Shown: positions 40,307 through 51,244, counted from the stretch's first letter. The stretch: DNA of 64,000 nucleotides from Gadus chalcogrammus (GCF_026213295.1 NC_079415.1:27627681-27691680); one strand, 5' to 3'. Translations and numbers: made by a program. The notes: generated from the letters alone by a model not told the origin.

Positions 40307-41512
40307 CTGCACACAATCAGTAAATGAGGATACATGAACATCAGCAGGATTATGCATCCACTGACCAATGTTGTCATTATCTACATTATGAATACATCTA
40401 CGTGATCATATTCTATATTGAGAATACATCTACATGATCATCATCTACATTATGAATACATTATCATAATGTACAATACATTATACGTTATCATAATCTA
40501 TATAATGACTGCATTATCATTATCTGCATTTGAAATTAAGGTAAAATGCACGTTGTCAATATCCATGCATGATCAATATCTACTTCATATCTGTCAACCT
40601 ACAGCCTCAACCTCCTGGAGAACAAAAATACATTAGCTAAACATTATCAATTTGTTTTACATCAATCCATCTGTTTGTCTGTCTTTCATCCTTCATCTGT
40701 CTGTCTGTTAGTCTGTCTGTCTTTCTGTCAATAAAGCGATAAAACACATTATTACTGAACACTGATGAATAATGTCAAAATAAACAGTTTTCCATGAAGT
40801 AGGGCTAAAAATCTCAATTTCAATTCTAGCTTCAGAAACACAAATTAAGTGTTGTAGGAAAAAATCCAAAATAGACATAAGACTCAATCAACATTGCACC
40901 GCACTGCTTAAAAATTCCACCAAAGATTGTGTGATTTAAAATGTCTCCATGACGTCTGGCATATCAGTGGCTGTTTGGACTGAAATAGATGAGTGAAATC
41001 GTAGAACTGCCTTCTCTCCTTCTATTTGTTCTACTCCAATCTCTTTTCTTTTGTCCTTTCTCTGTATCAGATTCTCTCTGGCGCTTTCCCTGTTTCTCAC
41101 ATTTATTTTGACATTTTCTGCCTCCAGCTCAAGCCTTAAATTATATCTATCATAAATGATCTACTTAATGTTAGCAAGTGTTAATTGGAGGCTATGTAAC
41201 TGAATATCTAGGTCAGTCAATTTTGTTAGATGGAAAAGTTTGGAAGAGTTCTAAAAACTAAAACATTGTTCATAGTTTTAACATTCAGGATACAAAACAG
41301 TGTTCAAATTTAAATACCATAAAACAATTTGTTAAATTATCAGACACATTAGTAAATGCAGCTAAATGCAGCTAAATTATCAAGCTGCTAGCCTAATAAT
41401 TTGCCTAGCTATGGTCCTCCATTGTAATTATCATGTAGTGACTCAGGTCAGATGAAAACAGCTAAACAGAAGAGGAAGAAGGAGAAAACAATGGCAACCA
41501 CTCATCACTCAC
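40307..41512 (-). other. klhl41 intron 2
   Basis: AT-rich. A few CTGT repeats lie at about 40675-40730 and repeated 'atctacat..atgaatacat' words at 40375-40500. No exon. Confidence 0.5.
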
Positions 41513-41670
41513 TCAACGTCAAAACACATAACGGTGTCCAAGGACTCGTTGGACTGGAGGTCTTTTCCAGCGATGGCGAACAGAATGTTGTTGCTCTCTC
41601 CGATGTTGAAGAGGCACCGAGGTGACGGCATCGGAGGAAGGGCCGTCCATTCTGACATCAACGGGTCCAA
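41513..41670 (-). CDS. klhl41: klhl41, exon 2
   Basis: The exon starts in phase 0 after exon 1: LDPLMSEWTALPPMPSPRCL, then FNIGESNNILFAIAGKDLQS and NESLDTVMCFDV(E). This is the first full kelch blade, matching the KLHL41 pattern SEW..LPP.PS.RCLF. It is 158 nt. The donor read on the - strand is GTGAGT, and an in-frame stop follows if unspliced. Confidence 0.93.
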
Positions 41671-42078
41671 CTGTCGGACAAATGATTGAATCCACAGTCA
41701 GGGGAGTGTCGTGTCAGCTAAACCTGATCACATCAGCGTTCACTTAGTCATACTAAGTACTAAAAGGCTTTTGAATCCTGCTGTGATAATCAGGGGGCTG
41801 TGAATATTGAAGGTTTTTAATACCATGAGTTTTGCACACTATTGACTGACTTAAAAGTAATGGGCAATGTGGGGTTTAACGAGTCTTACGTAAATTACAG
41901 TTCTGAAACACAATAAGCTATATATAGCCTACCACTCTTTAAGATGTACATATATTATGTATAAAAACAATAAACTATAAACCCAGGGAATGGGGAAATA
42001 CAAATCTATTTTTACCCCCCCATATTGTTCCTTTATGTCCCTTACATAAAGTTAGGGAAAGGGAGTTGCATTTCTTAC
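41671..42078 (-). other. klhl41 intron 1
   Basis: 408 bp of unremarkable sequence. Donor GTAAGA after exon 1. Confidence 0.5.
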
Positions 42079-43203
42079 GGTGTAGAAGTAACACTGCAGG
42101 GGCGCGTCTTTATCCTCCTCATCCACGAACAGCCCGCCGATGATGTACAGCTGGTTGTGCTTGGAAACGGTGCTGACGTGGTTGCGGGGCACCTGCTCCG
42201 ACATGGCGGCCAGGAAGCACTCGTTCTCCGCCACGTCGTACGCCACCGCCGCCGTGTCGCTGATCATCACGATGAACTCCCGCACATACATCCCCAACCG
42301 ACGGCTGTCGTTGAGGTAGCCGGGCAGGAGGCTCTCCTCCTCCACCTCCTCCTCGTCGCCGTTGACCGCCCCCTCCTCGCCCTCCTTCTTCGGCTTGGGC
42401 ACTACCTCCGGCAGCTTCCCCTTGAAGGCGTCGCTGACCGCCTGGATCTTCTTCTGGAGCTCGGGGCTGGCCTTGACGATCTCGTCGGCCTCCACCTTCT
42501 CCTTGAAGTACTTCTCGGGCATGAGGCGGAAGCGGATGCAGTCGAAGGCGTCGACCAGCACGGGCAGCCGCTTGTCCTTGTCGTGGCGCACCCACGCCAT
42601 CACAAACTCAAACACCATCTCCTCCCTCTCTACGTTGAGCGAGTCCCCGCCGATGACGGCGAAGAGCTCGTGCGCGGCCAGCTGCAGGAACTCCTCGTCG
42701 TCGTGGAGCAGCTCGAAGCGGTCCGCCACGTAGTCGCGCGCCGCCACCGCCAGGCGGGGGCAGCTGAGCACCAGGCCCATGCGGAAGATGGCCAGGCAGT
42801 TGCCAAGCGACAGCTTCTTCTGGAGGTAGTTGACGCACACGGTGAACACCGACGGGATCTGGAACCGGTTGGCCAGGGCGAAGATGTCCTGCACGTTGTC
42901 ATCCGTCAGGTCGATCTCCGCCGAGTAAAGGTAGCGGATGACCATGTCAAGGATGCCGGGGTTTATGTCCTCCAGCACCACCTCCTTGGTGTCCTCCAGC
43001 TCCTTGCCGTCCTCGCCAAAGAAGATCTCCCGGAAGTAGGGGCTGCAGGCGGCCATGATGAGCCGGTGGCAGGGGAAGCTTCGGTCGCCCACCTTCAGGC
43101 TGCAGTCCACAAACTTGTTCTCGTTCAGCAGCTCCTTTAGCCCGTCCTGGAGCAGGGTGCTCTGGAACAAGCGCAGCTCCTCCTTGATGGCGCCGGGCTC
43201 CAT
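42079..43203 (-). CDS. klhl41: klhl41, exon 1: BTB, BACK and start of kelch propeller
   Basis: KLHL41 (sarcosin, Krp1) is a muscle BTB-Kelch protein that recruits substrates to CUL3 ubiquitin ligase and stabilises thin-filament proteins; loss causes nemaline myopathy in humans. Exon 1 encodes 375 residues from an ATG in ideal context (CCACCATGG). The BTB domain is at about 30-135 ([44 protein letters not shown]). The BACK domain follows at about 140-245 ([22 protein letters not shown]). A Lys/Glu-rich linker precedes [20 protein letters not shown] and the first propeller strands ([21 protein letters not shown]). The six exons give 611 aa, near human size (606). Fish have duplicates (a and b); which one this is remains open. 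A long + strand open frame across the exon is an antisense shadow. Confidence 0.95.
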
Positions 43204-43600
43204 GGTGGATGGATGCAGTGATGGGAGGGGGAGGAGAAACAGGGGAGAAAGAGCGAGAGAGATACTAGGAGATTGCGGCAGGTAGGTCCTCTTGGTGCTC
43301 CGTCACCGGCTGGAAAGGACAGGGGAGCAGAAAGGCTGCCCGGCTGAAGACCCTGAAACCTAATCTTGGGCTCACCCACCCCCCCAAAGCCCTGACGCTC
43401 CACACTAAATATAGCTGCTCTGCCCCTCCTAACCTCAGGCTACAACCACCCCTGCCTGTGAAGCGCCTGGGAACAGCTAGCTACCACTAGCTAACCCCAT
43501 TGGGCGCTTACACTGGGGCCCGTGCAGCTGCTATGTCCAGACTGAAGGAAGCAACTGGGGGAAGGGGAAAAGGGCCAGGGACTGGGGGGGGGGGGGGGGT
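43204..43600 (-). promoter_or_regulatory. klhl41: klhl41 5' untranslated region and proximal promoter
   Basis: About 200 bp upstream of the start codon, the - strand reads CTATATTTAG (43414-43405), a perfect match to the MEF2 consensus CTA(A/T)4TAG and also AT-rich enough to act as a TATA element. CAGCTG, a myogenic E-box core, lies at 43525-43530. Such sites suit a muscle gene; occupancy is inferred. Confidence 0.55.
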
Positions 43601-44250
43601 TCAGTCCAGGGACACGCCTCCCCCACCACCAGCCCCATGAGTCAGTACCCCAAAGTACTCATGCGCTAACGCTAGGGCTAACACTGGACAAACCCACAAT
43701 GTAACGGTACCATCATTCTACTTTTAATAGCGTGTTGCGTCGAGGGATTTGTGTTGGTGTGCTAATGCAGCGGCATTAACGCAGACAAGGTCAAGTTTTT
43801 GATGCTCCGGTACCATCCCTGCCAGCTCCTCCCTCGTTCATTCATCTGTATGAATTCAGTTAAATTCGGTTTTAGGACCACGGTGTGGTCAAGCTCTTTC
43901 TAGGAACAACCTTCATCCACGGTAGCAGAAACGAGGACTCACAGGGAATACAGAACACCAAGCTTTAGGCTAGCTTTTGGTTAGCTTTGGGTTAACTTGG
44001 GTTACCTTTAGGTTAGCTTTAGGTAGGCGTTGATTGTTACGAGTAGTAGAGTCTGCAGTGCTAAGAATAGATTTTAAAATAGACGGCGAGAGCGAGCAGC
44101 TGCTTGGACAACAGATGAGCGACAGATACTTGCTGTTCTGCCCCCCCGCCTCCCCATCAGCAAAATGGCTGCCCTTTGCCTCCAACACACACGTACTCAC
44201 ACAAACACACACAGTCTTTTGGATTATTGTTTTAAACTGACCAAGTCAGC
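43601..44250. other. Intergenic DNA between klhl41 and the collagen gene, left part
   Basis: No exon seen. A degenerate ~11-bp tandem 'ggttagcttta' lies at 43970-44030. A poly-G run at 43586-43600 closes the promoter region. Confidence 0.4.
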
Positions 44251-44255
44251 TTCTA

Positions 44256-44256
44256 C

Positions 44257-44295
<39 letters not shown>

Positions 44296-44435
44296 TGTGG
44301 GTGGGTTTGTGCGGGTGTGTATATGTGTGAGTGTGTGTGTGTGTATGTTTGTGTGTGTGTTTGCATGTATGCGTGTGTGTACGTGTGTGTGTGTGTGTGT
44401 GTTTGCATGCGTGTGTTTGTGTGTGTGCATGGCTT
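44256..44435. repeat. Degenerate (TG)n region
   Basis: About 180 bp TG-rich with many ATG, GGG and TTT variants. Confidence 0.9.
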
Positions 44436-44693
44436 TTTCTCCGGTTAACATATTTTATGCTCCGAATGAGCAAAACTTCCCGGACATATTCGATTACACC
44501 CTTCAGTATTCCTTTGTTTGGTGTATATATATATGTTGTTTTCAGTTACAGGGGCTGGGGACTGCATCTTTTAAAATACGAATCCAGTGTGTGTGTCAGG
44601 AAACATTGAAGCTCCGTCCACAGGGAATGAATCAGTATGGACTTAAAGGGAGAGTATTTAAAGTCCTAGGAAAAGAGTGTTAGATAACAAGTT

Positions 44694-44760
44694 CTGTGTG
44701 TGTATGTGTGTGTGTCTGTGTGTGTATGTGTGTGTGTGTGGGTGTGTGTGTGTGTGCGCG
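44694..44760. repeat. (TG)n microsatellite
   Basis: About 65 bp TG-rich. Confidence 0.9.
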
Positions 44761-46199
44761 ACTAAAGATAGATCCCCCTCCGCCAGTAGGAGACTCTGGG
44801 CGTCTAGTGTGTAATTTAAGCCCAGCAACATGTCGTATTGTGCCTTCGAGTCGGCCGATAGGCAATCAGACTCGGAGCAGGCACAATTACCCCGCCAAAG
44901 CTGCAAAGGAACACAAGCATTCAGAAGTTGTTGAATTTCTTTAGTTTTCGTTTATTTTTTCCAAAATTACATTTCCTTTGGGTCGTGGATACGAGCGCAG
45001 AAATCCAATATTTTAAATAACCTTTGACCTCATCCGAAATGTCAAATGATTCTGGATTTACAGATGGTCCCAGGTGGATCTGACAGGATGACGTCATCAC
45101 GGTTGAACACAGGAAGTGACCTCATAGTGATCTCCGGTAGTTGACGGGACTGACAACTCGGGTCATTGCCCCCCCCCGCCCCAATTTTAGCAATTAGGAG
45201 CATGTAACACAACAGTAAAGGGGCAGTATACATCTGTTTGTGTGTGTGTGCGTATGTGTTAATCTCTCTAATATTACTACATTTAAGTTTTCATCTTTTT
45301 TTTATTATTTTTTTACAAATTCTTTGTGTTGAGTTTATAGTTAAGGCAACATAACAAACACAAACTGACGTCACATTATTAATAAAGACCAACATACAAT
45401 ACGAAAACAACAATCACAACGCAAAATTACGTATCCTCAGACCTACATACAAAAATACACAAAAAAATAAAGATTATTGTGGAGCCGTCTTCCTGCTTGA
45501 CCTTAATATAAAACGTTTACAAATTGTAAATTACAAACCTCCTGTCCCAGTATAAAACACAGAAAACAGTACGGAGAAATACAGGTAAATTCAAAAAGCA
45601 GTAACAGTACTGTATGGATAATGCTTTCGCTACATGGGCAGTGCGAGGTCAGCTTGTGTATAACCTTGTGTATAACCTTGTGTGTAGCACCTGATAGAAC
45701 CCTCTGGAAGGTTACAAGCATCTCGGGACCCTGCAACTATATTAAAAGAAACTCCACCAGAGATTCAAACCAGAGGTGTTGATCAAACCCTCAAACGCTG
45801 GAAGGTTCTTCCTACTGGGTTTAAGTATAATCACATGGAGGTGATAAGTGGTATATATATATGTATATATATACTGGGTGGGGCTGGCGTGATGGGTGGT
45901 TTGCCGTGTATTTCCTTTCTTTCCCCGCCAGATGGTGACATATCAAACATCGGTGTAAAACAATGTATTTTTTGACAACCGCGTTATGTATTGACGGAAT
46001 CAGCCACACCCCTCCCTACTCTTTCTCCAGCTGAAATCTAGACACATGGTCGTTGTATTTAACCTCACAAGAACGGAGAAGTACTGGTTCGCATTACAGA
46101 CCCATAAAACCTCTTATGGGGGTACAGCAGAGAATGGTTTTACCGGATGATCGTAGTGTGGGTTGCATGACATGAATTTCTTCTGAATAAGTTTGTGAG
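44761..46199. other. Intergenic DNA, nothing recognised
   Basis: AT-rich with a short TATATA run at 45850-45875. No gene or transposon ends identified. Confidence 0.4.
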
Positions 46200-47240
46200 T
46201 CAATGTGATGTCATGAATGCCCGAGCAATGTCAATGAATACGCAACAGTTTAATGAGTGAGCGAATGGACAACTGTATACTGGAAGGATATATATGAGTG
46301 ATTGAGTGCATGGGTGAATGTTATGAGTGGGTCAATGTTTACATGAGCAAGTAAATGAACGAATGAATGTTATATAAGTGACTGAGGGCGTGATTTAATG
46401 TGTGAATAAGTGATGCCATTTGAGTAAATTAATGGATGATTACTAAAATGATATATGAATGAATGAATGTAAAATGGCTCATTCTATTGATGAGCAAGTG
46501 TCATTTGAGTGAGTGAATGGATGAATACGTCAATGTATACGAGTGAGTGAATGGAGGAATGTCATATGAGTGATCGAATTAATGAGTGAATGCAAATGAT
46601 CATCATCCTAATCAGTAACTGCCATATGAGTGAGTGAACGGATGAACATGTGAAAGTTAATTTGCTGAGTGAGTGAGTGATCGGTCTAATGCATATATGT
46701 CATGCGAGTGAGTAAATTAACGACTGAATGGATGAATGTCATATGAGTGAGTGAATGAATGAGGGAATGCAAATGGGTAATCGTCTTCATCTGTAACTGC
46801 CATACGAGTGAGTGAACAGGCGAACATGGCGACACGTTATTTTTGTGAGGTGGTGAGTGTTTTAATGCATAAATGTCATACGAGGGAGTAAATGAATGAA
46901 TGACTGAATGAGTGAATGCAAAGCATCATCATCCTAATCAGTAACTGCCATACGAGTGATTTAATTGATAAAAACGTGAATGCCCTCTTCGTGAGTGAGT
47001 GAGTGAGTGAGTGAGTGAGTGAGTGAGTGAGTGAGTGAGCAGTCTAATGCATAAATGTCATATGAGTGAGTGAATGAGTGCACTGCAAATGGAGACTCGT
47101 CTTAATCAGTAACTGCCATAGGAATGAGCGAAGAACACGTGAACACGTTATCTTAGTGAGTGAGTGCGTGAGTGAGTGAGCGGCCTAATGCATAAATGTC
47201 ATACGAGTGAGTGAATGAGCGACTGAATGTAAAAAGGGGC
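46200..47240. repeat. Complex tandem repeat: GAGTGAGTGAATG core with a 150-180-bp higher-order unit
   Basis: A tetranucleotide-like GAGT/GAAT core runs for about 1 kb. Superimposed on it, a longer unit containing 'taactgccata...gagtgagtgaa...aatgcataaatgtcatacgagtgag' recurs with starts near 46615, 46793, 46940 and 47108. A perfect (GAGT)n of ~48 bp lies at 46991-47040. It ends ~30 bp from the collagen stop codon and so lies in that gene's 3' region. Confidence 0.85.
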
Positions 47241-47266
47241 GTGGCAGCTCGTGGCGTGACGGTTCA

Positions 47267-47472
47267 TCAGAGCGTGCCCGCCACTGTGGATATCACACAT
47301 GTCCGCCTGCACTCCTCCTCCGTGTCAAAGCGGTTCGTGTTGCCGTTGCAGCCGCCGTACCAGAACTGGGCGCAGGCGTTGGCCTGCTTGTCGTAGTACC
47401 AGCGGATGTTGTAGTCCCGGCACGGCCCCTGGTCCAAGACCAGCCCACAGCGGGGGTCCAAGGGGGCGAACT
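47267..47472 (-). CDS. col28a1: Type XXVIII collagen, last exon: Kunitz domain and stop
   Basis: After (E)FAPLDPRC it encodes a Kunitz/BPTI module with all six cysteines: [29 protein letters not shown], then EEECRRTC, with the Kunitz signature FWYGGCNGN. The residue after the second Cys (the P1 position of inhibitors) is Arg, but P1' is Asp, which is unusual for an active serine-protease inhibitor. The stop follows ~8 residues later. A C-terminal Kunitz after a collagen helix and a vWA domain is the layout of collagen XXVIII. Fish have several col28 paralogues (a1 and a2 types); the exact one is not decided. Confidence 0.9.
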
Positions 47473-48428
47473 CTGGAGGATGGGAATGAACCAATGAGAA
47501 GAGAGGAAGAAGTTGAAGAGACGAATAAAGAGGATGAAAGTGGAGATGAATGTAGGATTTAATCTGTGGTTGAGACGCAACGGATAAGTGACGTGAGGGG
47601 ACCCTGGAGAATTAAACGGGGCAGACAGAAGCAAACGACGACAAAGGATGAGCATTAAGCAGATTATTATCCAACGCAACTTAAAAGGGGCTAAAAGGAG
47701 TCAAAGTGGTCAAAGCGATTGAAATAAGAGTGACTATAAAAAGGGTCTAGAAGACCAAGAAGCTTGGACAACATAAGCTATTGGATTCCTTTTCATTTTA
47801 TTGTATTAGTATATAAGTAGTCTAAGTCACAGTAGTCCAGCTATGTTATAGCAGAACTCAAAGAGGGAGACGGCACAGAGCCTGGGCAGGAAACTGACTA
47901 CTGCAGCTCAGACCTACACCTTGTTTCCTGTGTTGTTAAGGAGACAGAAGAAAACAAATCTGCAAATCTGAGTGGATGAATTCTTTAGAGAGAGGTTTTA
48001 CTATGTTTGTTTCTTCATTGGCCAGTCCACACGGTATTGAATCGATTTTACAGACAATGTTTTACAGTTGACGACTACCGGGTGAGTTATGATCATCAAC
48101 TACCTGCTTACAGATCACTGCCTCCTGCAACATGATTGGTCGCTACAAATGTGACGCGAATGAATGTGAAACGCTCCATTTAGCGCGATGAGGGCTCGCC
48201 TGCCTTCAGACCTGAGATATGAACCTAAAGTCTTAGTTGTGAGATTAGTAAATAAACTGTCAATCTCAGAGCAGACAGAAGCCAACGATACCGGAAAGAA
48301 AGCCACAACCAACTAAACAGACAAAAACCGGCAAACACAGAAAAAATCCACATGTTCAGAATGAAATAACAGACCATAACTCTTTATCTTAGGATTCATT
48401 CTTATTTACAAAAGTGTTGAAGTGTTAC
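47473..48428 (-). other. Collagen XXVIII intron before the Kunitz exon
   Basis: Contains the 120-bp segment (48261-48380) that is duplicated at 50164-50285. Otherwise unremarkable. Confidence 0.5.
48261..48380. repeat. Intronic 120-bp repeat, copy A
   Basis: Begins 'caatctcagagcagacagaag' and ends 'aacagaccataac'. It differs from copy B (50166-50285) by a single base (acaaaaacc versus acaataacc). Confidence 0.95.
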
Positions 48429-48630
48429 CTTTCGGTAGGGCCGGTCTGACTACAGGCACATACTGCACAGATGTCCCGTTTGTAGAAGAAGGGGATGAGG
48501 ATGAGGATGATGATGACGAAGACGACGACGATGAAGAGGAAGTGCCAGAGGAGGAGGGGCTCTCCCTGGCCGGCTGAACTGGTCTGGTGGTGGTGGGGTT
48601 GCGGTTAACTCCTTCCCCTGCTGTGGTGAT
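48429..48630 (-). CDS. col28a1: Type XXVIII collagen, Ser-rich linker exon
   Basis: It encodes ITTAGEGVNRNPTTTRP..., then a run of about 17 consecutive serines, then NGTSVQYVPVVRPALPK(E). It joins the vWA/linker part to the Kunitz exon in phase (0 to 1). The Ser tract is encoded by a (TCG/TCA/TCC)n microsatellite, so its length may vary. Probably a disordered, possibly O-glycosylated spacer. Confidence 0.8.
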
Positions 48631-49193
48631 CTGTATGAAAGGAATCCACAATGACAGTTTTCTAAAGCGACTCAAAGAGGTATTTTTTTACTCCAAAGCA
48701 GAACAATAATCAAGCTGAGAACCATCAAAGAGTAATCACGGCGTTGGAAGAAGTCCGATAACAGGACTGTGAGTGGAGAGTAGCGGAACCACAATTTAAG
48801 ATTCTGTGCTGTCACACGAGGATAAAAAAGCAATTTGTGTACTATGCAAGACTTAAGCGCTCAGCACTCAGACATAAACATGACAAAAAGTGTTTGTGGA
48901 GAAAACACATCAACTCATTCCTCATTTTGCGCACTTCATTTTGCGCAATCTCCATAGATGATGGCAGAGCCAAATTGTGTGTGATGTGAGCCGTGTGATT
49001 CCCCCGTCTCCATGGATACCCCATTGGTCTTAACAAAAAAGGTTTGTCTGCAAAGGACATCTTCGGTCTTGGCCAGCCAAGATAAAATGTTCTTATTTGT
49101 ATGTATGCTGCTGCTTTTACACTGCTTAACTTAAATATCCACAATATCCATATATAACCTGGAAATATTATTTGGTTTTGTGTCTCTATGTTC

Positions 49194-49460
49194 TTAAAGG
49201 GGGCATATTTTACCAACAGGTTTGAGTGTGGTTAGCCGTTACAAGCCGTTTGGAAAATCAACCTCGTCTGACATCACAAGTGGGCGTGTCCAACTAGACG
49301 TAAGATGGATAGATGAGCAACGTTTGCTACAGTCCATTGGGGAGGCTGGTAGATCTATCCAGCACACATCTAGGTGGACACGCCCACTTGTGATGTCGGA
49401 AGAGGCAGATTTTCTTGTAAAATCGCACTCACACCTGGCGGTATAATATGTCACCTTAAA
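49194..49460. mobile_element. Palindromic MITE, copy 2
   Basis: The left end is TTAAAGGGGGCATATTTTACC, and the right end ...GGTATAATATGTCACCTTAA is its inverse. The inner arms 'acatcacaagtgggcgtgtcc' and 'ggacacgcccacttgtgatgtc' are near-perfect complements. It lies in a collagen intron. Confidence 0.85.
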
Positions 49461-49549
49461 ACAAACTGCAAAGCATCATTAAATCCAAAGGGTAAAATCG
49501 TCCAACGCTAAAAATAAATCTCTTTCCCAGCATGCATCAGGACGTGTAC

Positions 49550-49881
49550 CTGTCCCGTGGAGGATCCTCTAACGGTCTCGGCCCCCACCTCCGGCCGTCC
49601 GTGGACTTCGGTCCTGACGACGACGCCACTGGTGCTGATGGTCTGGCCGCCTCTCTGCAACTCCTGCCCTCCATTGGGCCGCTGGCCATGGCCGGCAATG
49701 CCATGGTTCCCGTTGTTGCCGTGGTTCCCGTTGTGTCTGTTGTTCCCATTGTGTCCGTTGTTCCCGTTGTGTCCGTTGTGTCCATTGTGGCCGTTGCCGT
49801 TGTAGCCGTTGGTGAGACGGTTGTAGATCAGCGCTCCGTTCTCGTCCTCACAGAACTGGCTGACCAGCTTGGACTCCAGAG
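49550..49881 (-). CDS. col28a1: Type XXVIII collagen, Asn-Gly-His repeat linker exon
   Basis: It continues from the vWA exon (…LP|ALESKLVSQFCEDENGALIY), then a ~45-residue low-complexity segment of NGH/NGN triplets, then a Gly/Gln/Arg-rich stretch ending RGSSTGQ. The triplet repeat comes from a 9- or 18-bp tandem repeat. The pattern G-x-N looks superficially collagen-like but lacks proline and regular X-Y. Donor GTACAC. This linker is not one I recognise from mammals. Confidence 0.8.
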
Positions 49882-50033
49882 CTGCAGATAATGACACATA
49901 AAATCAGAAAGGATGTTGAAATCCTGAACAACCCCCGAATCGACCAGTCGAGGTACGAGAGGATGCCCTGTCCTATTAACTCATCTATTATTACTCATTG
50001 GAAGTAGGACTTAAAGTATTGTATGGTTACTCA

Positions 50034-50072
50034 TTAAAGGTGACATCTGGTGGTATAATATGTCACCTTTAA
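50034..50072. mobile_element. MITE end-to-end remnant, copy 3
   Basis: Only 39 bp: TTAAAGGTGACAT joined to CTGGTGGTATAATATGTCACCTTTAA. The two termini of the palindromic MITE are fused with everything between them missing. Confidence 0.75.
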
Positions 50073-50163
50073 CGCACAGCATGTGCCACCATGCCACCAT
50101 TCGCGCACAGACAACAACAATTCCTTGTGCTATAACAACCAGGTACTGACGTCAATTCCATTA

Positions 50164-50283
50164 ACCAATCTCAGAGCAGACAGAAGCCAACGATACCGGA
50201 AAGAAAGCCACAACCAACTAAACAGACAATAACCGGCAAACACAGAAAAAATCCACATGTTCAGAATGAAATAACAGACCATA
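50164..50283. repeat. Intronic 120-bp repeat, copy B, bounded by 15-bp direct repeats
   Basis: Near-identical to copy A at 48261-48380. The 15-mer ACGTCAATTCCATTA stands on both sides (50149-50163 and 50284-50298), as expected of a target-site duplication. Confidence 0.92.
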
Positions 50284-50337
50284 ACGTCAATTCCATTAGC
50301 ATGGTGCAACACCGTCAGCTGCTCTCGCCCTACTTAC

Positions 50338-50895
50338 CCGGGAGAGTGTTGAAGTCGTCGATGAGGAACATGTGCTCCGTGTCCGGGTCCGAGGCGATCA
50401 GGTTGAGCTCCCGGAGGAACTCGGCCTGCGTGGGGTCCGAGCTGTTGACGATGCCCAGCGCAAACATCTCGATGTTGGCGGCGTGAGCCTCGCGCACCGC
50501 CATGTCCAGCTTCACCGACTCCCTCTTGTCCGTCTGTCCGTCGGTGATGACGATGGCCACCTTGCTGACCCCGGTGCGGGCGCTGTAGAAGGCCTCCTGG
50601 GTGGCCTTGCGGATGGCCGTGCCGGTGTACGTGCCCTCGCCGATGTAGGGGATGTTGCGGATGGCCTGCTTGACGTCATGCTTGGTCATGTAGCGCGCCA
50701 AGTTGAACTGCAGCCGCACCTCCAGGCTGTACAGCACCAGGCCGATGCGTGTGGCGTTGCGGCCCACCGTCACGCGGTCCACCAGCGCCGCCACAAAGTC
50801 CTTGATGATCTCAAAGTTCTCGGGTCCCACGCTCTCGGAGCTGTCGATGACAAACACCAGCTCCATGGGCCGCTCCTTGCACTTGACGCCGCAGC
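50338..50895 (-). CDS. col28a1: Type XXVIII collagen, C-terminal von Willebrand A domain exon
   Basis: One 558-nt exon encodes a whole vWA domain: (G)CGVKCKERPMELVFVIDSSESVG with the MIDAS DxSxS (DSSES). The conserved Thr of GEGTYTGTAI and the Asp of VITDGQTD complete the metal site. The domain ends MFLIDDFNTLP. vWA domains mediate protein-protein binding in the matrix. The sequence reads like the second vWA of COL28A1. Acceptor CAG preceded by a C-run; donor GTAAGT. Confidence 0.93.
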
Positions 50896-51207
50896 CTGGG
50901 GGGGGGGAGGAATACCGCTGGGATTGGTTAAGACCACCGGTGTTGTGTTTTTTCGATGACCGCTTCAAAGACTTGATACCTGGTAATACTTTCCCTAACG
51001 CCTGTTTTACGACTATCATCTTTCAAGGACTTCAATGACACTGTTTTTATTACTTCCCATAACTCTTTTTTAATGATGACTGTTTGTCAAGGACTTCAAT
51101 AACTTTCTTCCATTTATCGATATACATCACATGCACATCAAATCCACAGTGTCCACATGTTAAGTGTTAATAGACTCATGCCACCTTTCTACACAAAATA
51201 TTCTTAC

Positions 51208-51244
51208 CACAAATTTCCTTGATCATCCGAATAATGTCGTCTCT
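51208..51244 (-). CDS. col28a1: Type XXVIII collagen, junction exon helix-to-vWA
   Basis: A 37-nt exon, RDDIIRMIKEIC(G), joins the last Gly-X-Y exon to the vWA exon. Together with the next exon it yields KEICGCGVKC, a Cys cluster suited to inter-chain bonds. Confidence 0.85.

Noticed and set aside
42025..43140. A 371-codon open frame on the + strand
   Set aside because: It lies exactly opposite klhl41 exon 1, and its low-complexity sequence (VRHVV, DGEELV...) is an antisense shadow of a GC-rich exon.
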